The notes under the pieces were generated by a model. It saw only the letters and a list, made by a program, of their open reading frames with translations. It was not told the origin of the DNA and did no database searches. Source: an uncultured Clostridia bacterium (GTDB lineage Bacteria; Bacillota; Clostridia; Oscillospirales; Acutalibacteraceae). From it: a stretch of 5,644 bases of DNA. The stretch covers positions 1-5,644 of the forward strand of contig CALGCE010000287.1 of assembly GCA_937884625.1 (NCBI GenBank), given 5' to 3'. Position numbers and translations under genes: made by a program. Shown here one piece after another: positions 1-5,192 of this stretch. The number at the start of each line of letters is the position of its first letter. Position 1 is the stretch's first letter.

Positions 1-207
1 TTTAAATACGTATACTTTTTATTTTCTATATGTATAATATACAACCGAAATTGACTATTAAAACGAATTGCTGATAATATACGTTGTTTAACAGAAAGAA
101 TATAATGTATGGATAATATATTTATTTATATATATGTTAATATAATATTAATATTTTAATATATTACATTTTTATTTGAAAATTAAGCATACAATCGCCG
201 ATTTTTC
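1..207. other. Very AT-rich non-coding region upstream of the SF3-like gene
   Basis: No credible open reading frame is visible on either strand. The stretch is almost pure A/T in its middle, with a perfect 12-bp palindrome AATATTAATATT at 144-155 and the heptamer TTAATAT repeated at 137, 148 and 156. A second promoter-like pair, TTGACT at 51-56 with GATAAT at 73-78 (16-bp spacer), is possible but weak. The AT-rich run directly before the -35 box at 208 could act as an UP element. In sequence this AT-rich, chance promoter-like matches are common, so I assign no specific function. Confidence 0.5.
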
Positions 208-237
208 TTGACAAAAATACAGCGAATATTTTATAAT
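208..237 (+). promoter_or_regulatory. Sigma-A type promoter of the SF3-like gene
   Basis: A perfect -35 hexamer TTGACA (208-213) is followed by an 18-bp spacer and a perfect -10 hexamer TATAAT (232-237). This predicts a transcription start near 244, about 45 nt before the chosen TTG start codon. It is the best housekeeping-type promoter in the window and reads toward the 522-residue gene. Confidence 0.8.
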
Positions 238-238
238 T

Positions 239-268
239 TTATGTGCACGGGATTTTGTGTGCACATAA
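239..268 (+). promoter_or_regulatory. Perfect 10-bp inverted repeat at the transcription start (candidate operator or 5' hairpin)
   Basis: TTATGTGCAC (239-248) and GTGCACATAA (259-268) are perfect reverse complements separated by 10 nt. Each arm contains the self-complementary hexamer GTGCAC, so TGTGCAC is also a direct repeat with a 16-bp period (242-248 and 258-264). It begins one base after the -10 box and covers the predicted start site. That is where a repressor dimer would block transcription, and its RNA could instead form a 5' stem. The symmetry is seen directly; the role as an operator is inferred. No regulator gene that might bind it lies nearby, unless the downstream protein with its winged helix is autoregulatory. 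Confidence 0.6.
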
Positions 269-275
269 TTTAAAG

Positions 276-285
276 AGGATGTGAT
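276..285 (+). promoter_or_regulatory. Extended Shine-Dalgarno that selects the TTG start at 290
   Basis: AGGATGTGAT differs by one base from the full anti-16S complement AGGAGGTGAT. It includes the in-frame GTG at 281, which therefore lies inside the ribosome binding site and is too close to serve as its start. The next in-frame start-like codon is TTG at 290, at normal spacing. Confidence 0.65.
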
Positions 286-289
286 TGTT

Positions 290-1858
290 TTGTCAGATAA
301 TTTGAGTAAAGTACCTGACAATAAAAAGAATGATTTGGGTGAACGTTATCAAAAATGGTATAAAAGGGCGTATAGAGAGAATAAAAGTAACGAAAAGAAG
401 TCAATGCAAATCAATAAACTTTTAAACGATTTTTTTGAAAATCTTGATAGGTTTTTAGAAGCAATCAATTCATTGAGGGTAAAACCGATAATGATAAAAT
501 GCTCCTGTTTGGTAACATCGGTATATAGGTATGAAAGAGGTTTTTGGGATGTGCTTGATAAAAGTGACTTTAATAGTTGTGACCTGACAAAAAATAATGA
601 ATATTTAAAAACAGTTCAATCTTTTGCAGAAAAATATGATTCACTGCTAACAGTGTTAAGCAGTTATAATTTTTTAAATAGTATTGATGATTATACTTTT
701 GGAATGCCATTTTCGAATGATTCTATATACGCAATAAATATCCATTTAAATAATATTCAGCAAAGCGAATATCATATTAGGGAGTATTTAAAAGATGTTA
801 ATTTGAAGGAATATCATGAATATGCACATCCCGAAATACAAAGCATGCATTTTTTGACATGGTTATTAAATGTCGCAGAAGATTTGGGTGTTGCAAAAAA
901 TGATATATATATTTACGATAAAATAAAAAAGGCGTTTTTTTATATGTATCGTGAGAAGTATTTATATAATAGTGCTTCTCAAATAAATACGTTGAGCAAT
1001 ATCCAAAGCCAAATTGATGACAGGTTTAAAAAGAATTTTTCAATGCTAATGGCGATAATTTTTAAAAAGCCATCAAACTATTTGAAACCGATTGTAATTT
1101 TCGCCGATAAATCTATGCAGTATAATATTGTACTTTTATTAAATTGGTTTAATTGCAGTATAAACTATACGTGTACATTTAGCAGTTTCAAATATCAAAA
1201 GACAACAGTTAAATTGATGTTAGATAACTTAAATGATGTTAAGGCTTACATTTTTAATAACTGTTCTTTTCCGCAAACAGAAGAGGGGATTAACCGATTA
1301 AAAAAACTGATGAACGGGAAAAGAATTAATATAAAATTAAACCGTTCCGGCAAATCAGTTTACTTTAAAAATACAATACCGTTTATTTATATTACTGATA
1401 ATCAAAAAAATTATCAAAGAATGAAAAATGCTTTTGGTGCAGTCGAAATTCATATACCTAATGAAAGCACCGATTATTTTTATGACTTTAAAAATTTTTC
1501 TTGTGTATATCAATATATACAATTAGGATTTTATTATTTGCGTTCCGGAAAACTTTCCAAAACAAAAACCAAAATCAGCAGTGATGAAGTTTTTAAGAAA
1601 TTTGTTGACAAATGTTGCATATTAAATGCCAATGCAGAATGCACAAAACGTGAATTACATGAAGCATATGTTGAGTTTTATAAAAATACATATGGCGGCG
1701 AACCACTTGAACTAATTACGTTTTCCAAAAAGATTGCATTATTTGCAAACTTAAAACCGACACGACCGCATAAAAGCAGAAAATCATATCCTACTTATTT
1801 TAAGGGTATAAAGTTGAAAGTTAATAAAAGCGGATATACGGAAAATCACAATTTATAA
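290..1858 (+). CDS. Diverged SF3 (D5/P4-type) helicase-like protein with C-terminal winged helix, ATPase motifs lost
   Basis: This is a 522-residue soluble, Lys/Asn/Tyr-rich protein. Residues about 432-515 (VFKKFVDKCC, CTKRELHEAYVEFYK, ITFSKKI, then a YFKGIKLK end) match the pattern of the winged-helix tail of phage/plasmid D5-like primase-helicases, where ..FLxECC..YEAYKxW..F...GIxL is usual. The region before it follows an SF3 ATPase layout: a beta strand PIVIFADKS (267-275) where Walker A should be, YIFNN (320-324) where Walker B should be, a helix INRLKKLMNGKRINIK (334-349) like the usual LKxLxGGDxI segment, and FIYITDN (365-371) like the sensor strand ending in Asn. The GKS/T of Walker A and the acidic pair of Walker B are absent, so ATP hydrolysis is unlikely. 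The N-terminal 250 residues are unrecognised, and no primase motif is seen. The TTG start is chosen because the upstream GTG at 281 sits inside the ribosome binding site. The gene stands alone, has its own promoter and is more AT-rich than its neighbours, which points to transfer. The homology is inferred from motif layout, and a plain hypothetical protein remains possible. Confidence 0.6.
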   Translation: MSDNLSKVPDNKKNDLGERYQKWYKRAYRENKSNEKKSMQINKLLNDFFENLDRFLEAINSLRVKPIMIKCSCLVTSVYRYERGFWDVLDKSDFNSCDLTKNNEYLKTVQSFAEKYDSLLTVLSSYNFLNSIDDYTFGMPFSNDSIYAINIHLNNIQQSEYHIREYLKDVNLKEYHEYAHPEIQSMHFLTWLLNVAEDLGVAKNDIYIYDKIKKAFFYMYREKYLYNSASQINTLSNIQSQIDDRFKKNFSMLMAIIFKKPSNYLKPIVIFADKSMQYNIVLLLNWFNCSINYTCTFSSFKYQKTTVKLMLDNLNDVKAYIFNNCSFPQTEEGINRLKKLMNGKRINIKLNRSGKSVYFKNTIPFIYITDNQKNYQRMKNAFGAVEIHIPNESTDYFYDFKNFSCVYQYIQLGFYYLRSGKLSKTKTKISSDEVFKKFVDKCCILNANAECTKRELHEAYVEFYKNTYGGEPLELITFSKKIALFANLKPTRPHKSRKSYPTYFKGIKLKVNKSGYTENHNL

Positions 1859-1876
1859 GAAGTACTTTTTAAATTT

Positions 1877-1911
1877 GCGGATACAGGGATTGCCCCGTAT
1901 CCGCATTTTAA
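1877..1911. terminator. Intrinsic terminator hairpin between convergent genes
   Basis: The arms GCGGATACAGGG (1877-1888) and CCCCGTATCCGC (1893-1904) pair over 12 positions with one A-C mismatch and a 4-nt loop. The run ATTTTAA follows on the plus strand. It lies 18 nt after the stop of the SF3-like gene and 13 nt beyond the stop of the last minus-strand peptide gene, so it can serve both convergent units. The T-tracts are modest on both sides. Confidence 0.75.
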
Positions 1912-1917
1912 GTTTGG

Positions 1918-2025
1918 TTACTTAACCTCAATACCCTTGCTTGCAAGAAAAACAGTCGCACCAAGCAGGGCACCCTCTGCAAAACTTGCAAGAGGAGCAC
2001 TAAGTAACGTAACAAGCGTAGCCAT
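1918..2025 (-). CDS. Small hydrophobic peptide, 35 residues
   Basis: The reading frame encodes a 35-residue peptide beginning MATLVTLLSAPLASFAEG and ending GATVFLASKGIEVK. The start is supported by a near-ideal ribosome binding site, GGGGAGGTGA (2031-2040), 5 nt before the ATG. The peptide is rich in Ala, Leu, Val and Gly, with one central Glu and two Lys near the C-terminus. It could form one or two short amphipathic or membrane helices; there is no Cys and no clear signal-peptidase arrangement. It is the last gene of the amidoligase operon, 17 nt after the preceding small frame and just before the terminator. I recognise no family. It could be a substrate of the operon's enzymes, a membrane-active peptide or a small regulator, none of which the sequence decides. 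The strong ribosome binding site and operon position make real translation likely. Confidence 0.6.
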   Translation of the reverse strand: MATLVTLLSAPLASFAEGALLGATVFLASKGIEVK

Positions 2026-2042
2026 TGTTTTCACCTCCCCAT

Positions 2043-2126
2043 TTAAATCAAGTCGGACTTAATTACACAGTCCGATATGCAAAGTACTGAAAATGTGGCT
2101 ATAAACCCTAAAATTGCCCACTTCAT
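2043..2126 (-). CDS. Small membrane-type or exported peptide, 27 residues
   Basis: The frame encodes MKWAILGFIATFSVLCISDC followed by VIKSDLI. A Lys right after the initiator Met, a hydrophobic run of about 15 residues (3-17) and a short polar tail look like a single transmembrane helix or a minimal signal sequence. Two Cys at 16 and 20 flank the end of the hydrophobic run. The ribosome binding site AAGGAAGTGA (2132-2141) is one base off the full consensus and overlaps the stop codon of the upstream DUF3846 gene, which implies translational coupling. Its own stop TAA overlaps the start of the region that provides the ribosome binding site for the next peptide. No family is recognised. A chance frame is possible at this length, but the spacing and ribosome binding site argue against it. 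Confidence 0.55.
   Translation of the reverse strand: MKWAILGFIATFSVLCISDCVIKSDLI
2053..2075 (-). repeat. Short inverted repeat (hairpin) at the 3' end of the 27-residue peptide gene
   Basis: TCGGACT (2053-2059) and AGTCCGA (2069-2075) form a perfect 7-bp stem with a 9-nt loop. No T-tract follows on the minus strand, so it is not a normal terminator. It sits 12 nt upstream of the ribosome binding site of the 35-residue peptide and could stabilise or modulate that message. A role is inferred only. Confidence 0.4.
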
Positions 2127-2139
2127 CTTTTTCACTTCC

Positions 2140-2484
2140 TTACTTTGGTATATACAGTTCAATGTTTTTAAACCGTTCTTTGTACTTTTGTATCTTTTCT
2201 TCACTTAAACTTGCAAACTCATCACTGTCTGCCGGAGCGGAACATAAAAAGAATGTCCCTGCAACAATGTCATAGATTTTACCGTCTTGGTCTGTAATTG
2301 CACGGTTAAGCGGTAAACCCGTTATTTTACCCTCTTCATTGCATATAAGTGCAGTATTGTCTTCAAAAGGGTAAATTGCCTGTATGTATCCGCCTACTAA
2401 TGCCTGCATGGATTTAAGTCCTATGTCTATCTCTTTTTCATACGGTGCCTTTAACGGTTCAACTACCAATACTTTTATTTTCAT
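2140..2484 (-). CDS. DUF3846 domain protein
   Basis: The protein has 114 residues, the usual size for a stand-alone DUF3846 protein, and the domain fills it. Recognisable blocks are VVEP (7-10), ALVGGYIQAIYP (28-39), CNEEGKITGLPLNRA (48-62) and YDIVAGTFFLC (71-81), in the family's order. No catalytic function is known for DUF3846; from general knowledge it is common on plasmids, integrative elements and phages of Firmicutes. No signal peptide or membrane segment is seen, so it is probably cytoplasmic. The ATG lies one base after the stop of the amidotransferase gene, with its ribosome binding site GGAGG (2496-2500) inside that gene's end, so the two are probably translationally coupled. Its place between the amidotransferase and the two peptides suggests an accessory role in the same system, but that is inference. 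The family call is firm, the function unknown. Confidence 0.85.
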   Translation of the reverse strand: MKIKVLVVEPLKAPYEKEIDIGLKSMQALVGGYIQAIYPFEDNTALICNEEGKITGLPLNRAITDQDGKIYDIVAGTFFLCSAPADSDEFASLSEEKIQKYKERFKNIELYIPK

Positions 2485-2485
2485 A

Positions 2486-3409
2486 TCAGAAATACCCTCC
2501 GAATACTAACTCCTCTATATCATCTAACGTATATCCGTCGTTAAGTAAGGTGTCTATGTAATTGTCGGATATACCGTAACAGTTAGCGTGAAATTTTAAA
2601 CGTTCAATATATTCATTTTTTGAAGTCTTTTTATTGGTTTCACTTCTTCCCCAAAATGAATAGGGGATATACTCATAACTGTATAGGTTGGTAGTATCAA
2701 ATCTTGAACGTGTTTGCTTTCCCGTACTGTCTATACGTAATATGTCTCCTGACGTGGTTTTTACCTCCTCTCTCTTTCCTAACTTGTATGGTATTTTCTT
2801 TATTGCTTTTTTGAGTATTTCTTCGGTAGAAGCATAAAGATATATACCCGTATCGGGGAAGTGGTATATACACATCGGATTGTCTCCCTTTATAAAATAA
2901 AGATTATCCTTTCTGTCAAGTAGGGTAAACGTAAAAGAACCTTCTAAACTTTCAGCCATATAAGAAAGACTGTCAAAGTTTAAAAGGTTCTTTTTCTCTA
3001 TTAGTTGTACCGCTATATAACTGTCGGTCTCTATTTTAGTTTCGGGAAGTTTTTCTGTCTTTCTTAATACTACGTCATTATGTAATACTCCGTTGTGTGC
3101 TAATGCAAAGGTCGTATTATTGGTCTTACCGTAGAAAGGATGATTGTTGTAGTTTTTAATCTCACTTCCTTGTGTTGTCATACGGGTGTGTCCCATTACG
3201 GCATTTACTTCGTGAGGTATGTTAAAAGACATCTTATGTGCCGCTAACGGTCGTTTGTATATACAAAGCCTTTCGGGTATGTTATACGATATACCCGTAG
3301 CATCGGTACCCCTTGCCTCACAGTAATATGAAAGTATAGATATTATTTTATTCTGCTGTTTTTTGTTTAAACGGTGTTTGTAATCAAGCATACCAAATAA
3401 GCAACACAT
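2486..3409 (-). CDS. Stand-alone class II glutamine amidotransferase (Ntn-hydrolase fold)
   Basis: The protein is 307 residues long from the ATG at 3409. That start puts Cys2 next to the initiator Met (MCCLFGM), as needed for an N-terminal nucleophile enzyme. A longer frame back to 3442 would bury the Cys, and AGGAGGA (3418-3424) lies 8 nt before the chosen ATG. The class II glutaminase residues are in order: Cys2 nucleophile, ARGTDATG (32-39), GHTR with the glutamine-carboxylate Arg (73-76), NNHPF (88-92), HNG with the oxyanion Asn106-Gly107, and ETDS with the amino-binding Asp129. Spacing follows the glutaminase half of GlmS. No sugar isomerase, PRTase or asparagine synthetase domain is attached. 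After the Ntn fold comes a basic linker and a small helical tail (about 257-307) of unknown role. The enzyme should release ammonia from glutamine for a partner enzyme, and the adjacent amidoligase, whose stop is 1 nt upstream, is the obvious candidate. The true substrate is unknown. Confidence 0.88.
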   Translation of the reverse strand: MCCLFGMLDYKHRLNKKQQNKIISILSYYCEARGTDATGISYNIPERLCIYKRPLAAHKMSFNIPHEVNAVMGHTRMTTQGSEIKNYNNHPFYGKTNNTTFALAHNGVLHNDVVLRKTEKLPETKIETDSYIAVQLIEKKNLLNFDSLSYMAESLEGSFTFTLLDRKDNLYFIKGDNPMCIYHFPDTGIYLYASTEEILKKAIKKIPYKLGKREEVKTTSGDILRIDSTGKQTRSRFDTTNLYSYEYIPYSFWGRSETNKKTSKNEYIERLKFHANCYGISDNYIDTLLNDGYTLDDIEELVFGGYF

Positions 3410-3410
3410 A

Positions 3411-4523
3411 TTATACGTCCTCCTCACTGTCAACGGGTTCATTTATATACAGTCTTCTTTCTTTGAGATACTGTATAAGTTCGGGTTCGGTACACATAGA
3501 TACAAACGAAGTCCACGACATATTCTTTATCTCATAATCGGACATAAATAAAGCCACGTCACAAACTCTGTTTATGAGTTGCAACGTGGCTATAATAGTA
3601 TTGTACTTTAAAGTACCTCTGAACATTCTAAATTCAATAGTGTCTGTATTTTGCAGATTGATACAGGTATATCTGCCGTTACCGTTTCCTTTCTTTGCGT
3701 GGTCTAAAATTTCGGACGGTTTATCTTTATATCCGTATCTTGCCGCCCAGCGTTCTAACTGTCTGCTTGTACGTCTTGAAAACTTCAACAGTTCTTCCCA
3801 ATGTTTTTCAAAGAAGTAGAGTATTCTTGCTATACATTCATCCTGGATATCTTCGGTATTACCGAAAGCATTTCTGTTTACGTGTATATGCAGTCCACAG
3901 GTATGTGCCTGATGGGACGTATATCCCATACATCTTAATTTTTCAAGTATCCTTTCCCATACCATTTCGTTTTTATGGTATTCAAGGGTCATAGGGTGAG
4001 TGACTATTTCAAAACCGTCATCCAAAGAGCCGTCATGCTTACAGTATATCCTCTCACAGTTGCAGTTTGCTATGTCTATTACTTCCTGTGCATTGTCGCC
4101 GTCTTCACCTGCGTTATCTACTTCAAGTTCAACACCGAAAAAACGTTTGTCGGAACCGTAGAATATTGGACTTGGCTTATAACCGTAGTCTTTGATTGCC
4201 TCATTAATATTTAAATCTTCATAGCAGGACATACAGTACGGGTCGTTTGAAAACGAATCGGTATAACAAGCATCATCTCTATGTATTATCCTACCGCATT
4301 CGCAACAGGTGGTATAGTGTTCGTTATAGCAACCGTCACATAAAGGTATACCGTTATTGCCGTAGTTATCGTCGTTCCAAATCCTTTGCCCGCAATGGTA
4401 GCATACCACTGTTTGGGCTGCCAAACATTCAGGGCACATAACCTCACCCTCAAATTCAACAAGTTGGTCTTCATCAAATTTGTGATGGCAGACACTACAT
4501 TCTTTCTTTACCTTTTCTTTCAT
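3411..4523 (-). CDS. Amidoligase family protein (GS-like COOH-NH2 ligase) with three N-terminal zinc fingers
   Basis: The protein has 370 residues. Residues 9-100 carry three successive four-Cys fingers: C9/C12 with C30/C33, C41/C44 with C62/C65, and C74/C76 region (C73-C76) with C97/C100, a LIM- or zinc-ribbon-like array. Residues about 120-340 match the Amidoligase_2 family of the glutamine-synthetase fold: FFGVELEVD (128-136) with two Glu expected to bind metal/ATP, KHDGSLDDGFEIVTHP (162-177), CGLHIHVNRNAFG (209-221) and TIEFRMFRGT (295-304). Family members are predicted to form amide bonds between a carboxylate and an amine at the cost of ATP. The zinc array may recognise a protein, peptide or nucleic acid target. 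The ATG at 4523 has GGAGG (4536-4540) 12 nt upstream, a rather long spacing, with an ATG-TAA pair in between. It leads a compact operon with the amidotransferase and DUF3846 genes. The family is secure from motifs; the substrate and product are not. Confidence 0.88.
   Translation of the reverse strand: MKEKVKKECSVCHHKFDEDQLVEFEGEVMCPECLAAQTVVCYHCGQRIWNDDNYGNNGIPLCDGCYNEHYTTCCECGRIIHRDDACYTDSFSNDPYCMSCYEDLNINEAIKDYGYKPSPIFYGSDKRFFGVELEVDNAGEDGDNAQEVIDIANCNCERIYCKHDGSLDDGFEIVTHPMTLEYHKNEMVWERILEKLRCMGYTSHQAHTCGLHIHVNRNAFGNTEDIQDECIARILYFFEKHWEELLKFSRRTSRQLERWAARYGYKDKPSEILDHAKKGNGNGRYTCINLQNTDTIEFRMFRGTLKYNTIIATLQLINRVCDVALFMSDYEIKNMSWTSFVSMCTEPELIQYLKERRLYINEPVDSEEDV
3418..3424 (-). promoter_or_regulatory. 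Ribosome binding site of the amidotransferase gene, deciding its start
   Basis: On the minus strand AGGAGGA lies in the last codons of the amidoligase gene, 8 nt before the ATG at 3409. It selects the start that places the catalytic Cys directly after Met, and indicates translational coupling with the amidoligase. Confidence 0.8.
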
Positions 4524-4540
4524 TTTTACATATTACCTCC

Positions 4541-4579
4541 AAAAATATTTATCCCCCGAAACAATAACTGCTTCGGGGG
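4541..4579 (-). terminator. Terminator-like hairpin in the leader of the amidoligase operon (terminator or attenuator)
   Basis: CCCCCGAA and TTCGGGGG form a perfect 8-bp GC-rich stem (4553-4560 with 4572-4579) around an 11-nt loop. On the minus strand it is followed by the T-rich run ATAAATATTTTT (4552-4541), and then at once by the ribosome binding site of the amidoligase gene. It could be the old terminator of the AraC-type gene whose stop lies about 60 nt upstream. It could instead be a conditional attenuator: there is no room for a promoter between the hairpin and the amidoligase start, so operon transcripts must pass through it. A -10-like TATTAT is at 4588-4593, but no convincing -35 partner is seen. 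Confidence 0.6.
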
Positions 4580-4639
4580 TCATGGAGATAATATGCAATT
4601 GTAAATATCTGATTTTTCGAAATGAATAAAAGTTCTAAA

Positions 4640-4826
4640 TTATGGAGTTTGATTGAATTTTATTGATTGTGGTGGAACACCGTATTTTTTTTTGAACTGT
4701 CTGCTAAAATATGACGGGTCCGTATAACCTGATAGTTCCATAGTTTCGGTTACGGTATACAATCCTGATGAAAGAAGTTCATTTGCACGTTGCAAGCGAA
4801 GATCAATTATACGTGTCAACTCAATA
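4640..4826 (-). pseudogene. 3' remnant of an AraC-family transcription regulator
   Basis: About 60 residues match the end of an AraC/XylS DNA-binding domain: LRLQRANELLSSG, then TVTETMELSGYTDPSYFSRQFKKKYGVPPQ, which is the second helix-turn-helix and its signature FSRxFKKxxG-P. The normal first helix-turn-helix (SxxYLxxLFK-type), the linker helix start and the whole sensor domain are missing. The frame stays open upstream to 4960, but that extension is the antisense of the dehydrogenase remnant and shows no AraC features. The natural C-terminus is present, with TAA at 4640-4642. No start codon or ribosome binding site fits a functional protein, so this is a 5'-truncated fragment left by a rearrangement. 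The 5' breakpoint lies near 4809-4826; the exact base cannot be fixed because both remnants read plausibly through that stretch. Confidence 0.8.
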
Positions 4827-5054
4827 GTTCTCGGTATGGTTGAAACACCTATGGGTGTTGATTTTAATGTGGAGGCTACCGGAAAATCGTTCGAGGAAAT
4901 TAAAAAAGACCGCAGAGATTCGGTGCCTTTAAAGAAATGCTTGGGTACGGCATGGGACACCGCAAATGCTGCGTTATTCTTGGCTTCTGATGAAGCACAG
5001 TTTATTACCGGAGCACAACTTCCGGTTGACGGTGGCTCGATTATTGCACGCTGA
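4809..5054 (+). pseudogene. 3' remnant of a short-chain dehydrogenase/reductase (SDR) gene
   Basis: Read from about 4809, the plus strand gives IRVNSIVLGMVETPMG, matching the classical SDR segment (N)IRVNSIxPGxVxTPM that follows the active-site region. An insert-type segment, FEEIKKDRRDSVPLKK, is followed by the standard SDR C-terminus ALFLASDEAQFITGAQLPVDGGSIIAR and a TGA stop. The usual Pro of PG is Leu here. The Rossmann nucleotide-binding half (TGxxxGxG), NAG and the Ser-Tyr-Lys catalytic residues are all absent. An ATG at 4836 (the Met of MVETP) is internal to the family alignment and has no proper ribosome binding site. This is therefore the last third of a formerly full-length gene, cut at the same place as the AraC remnant on the other strand. 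The original substrate cannot be inferred from the C-terminus. Confidence 0.82.
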
Positions 5055-5084
5055 AAGGCGTTTTAAATATGACATTTTATAGCT

Positions 5085-5119
5085 AAAAAGTTGCAGAGAT
5101 TTTCCCCTGCAACTTTTTT
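5085..5119. terminator. Strong bidirectional intrinsic terminator
   Basis: AAAAAGTTGCAG (5085-5096) and CTGCAACTTTTT (5107-5118) pair perfectly over 12 bp around a 10-nt loop. The flanking A5 and T6 runs give a T-tract on either strand. It lies 30 nt after the SDR remnant stop and downstream of the minus-strand DUF4143 gene, so it can end transcription from both sides. Confidence 0.85.
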
Positions 5120-5192
5120 CTTACACATATTTCATCGGCAAATATAAACTTGTGTTCATCACGAACCTTAACAAGAATGTCATAAAACTGAT

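Noticed and set aside
121..165. A/T palindromes and TTAATAT repeats as a replication origin or CRISPR-like array
   Set aside because: The units are short, irregularly spaced and in nearly pure A/T sequence where such repeats arise by chance. No replication initiator gene or iteron pattern is seen.
281..289. GTG at 281 as the start of the SF3-like gene
   Set aside because: It lies within the extended Shine-Dalgarno itself; the TTG at 290 has correct spacing.
3410..3442. Longer start of the amidotransferase, beginning at 3442
   Set aside because: It would put eleven residues in front of the catalytic Cys, overlap the amidoligase gene and ignore the strong ribosome binding site before the ATG at 3409.
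4286..4495. A 69-residue minus-strand frame inside the amidoligase gene
   Set aside because: It is in another frame of the zinc-finger coding region, and the Cys-pair pattern shows the other frame is the real one.
3574..4604. Several plus-strand frames (3574-3819, 3695-3994, 3975-4214, 4247-4441, 4386-4604)
   Set aside because: They are antisense to the amidoligase gene, have no ribosome binding sites or family features, and exist only because of the codon pattern of the real gene.
4827..4960. N-terminal extension of the AraC remnant frame back to an ATG at 4960
   Set aside because: This part is the antisense of the SDR remnant. It shows no AraC sequence features, so the frame is open only by chance.
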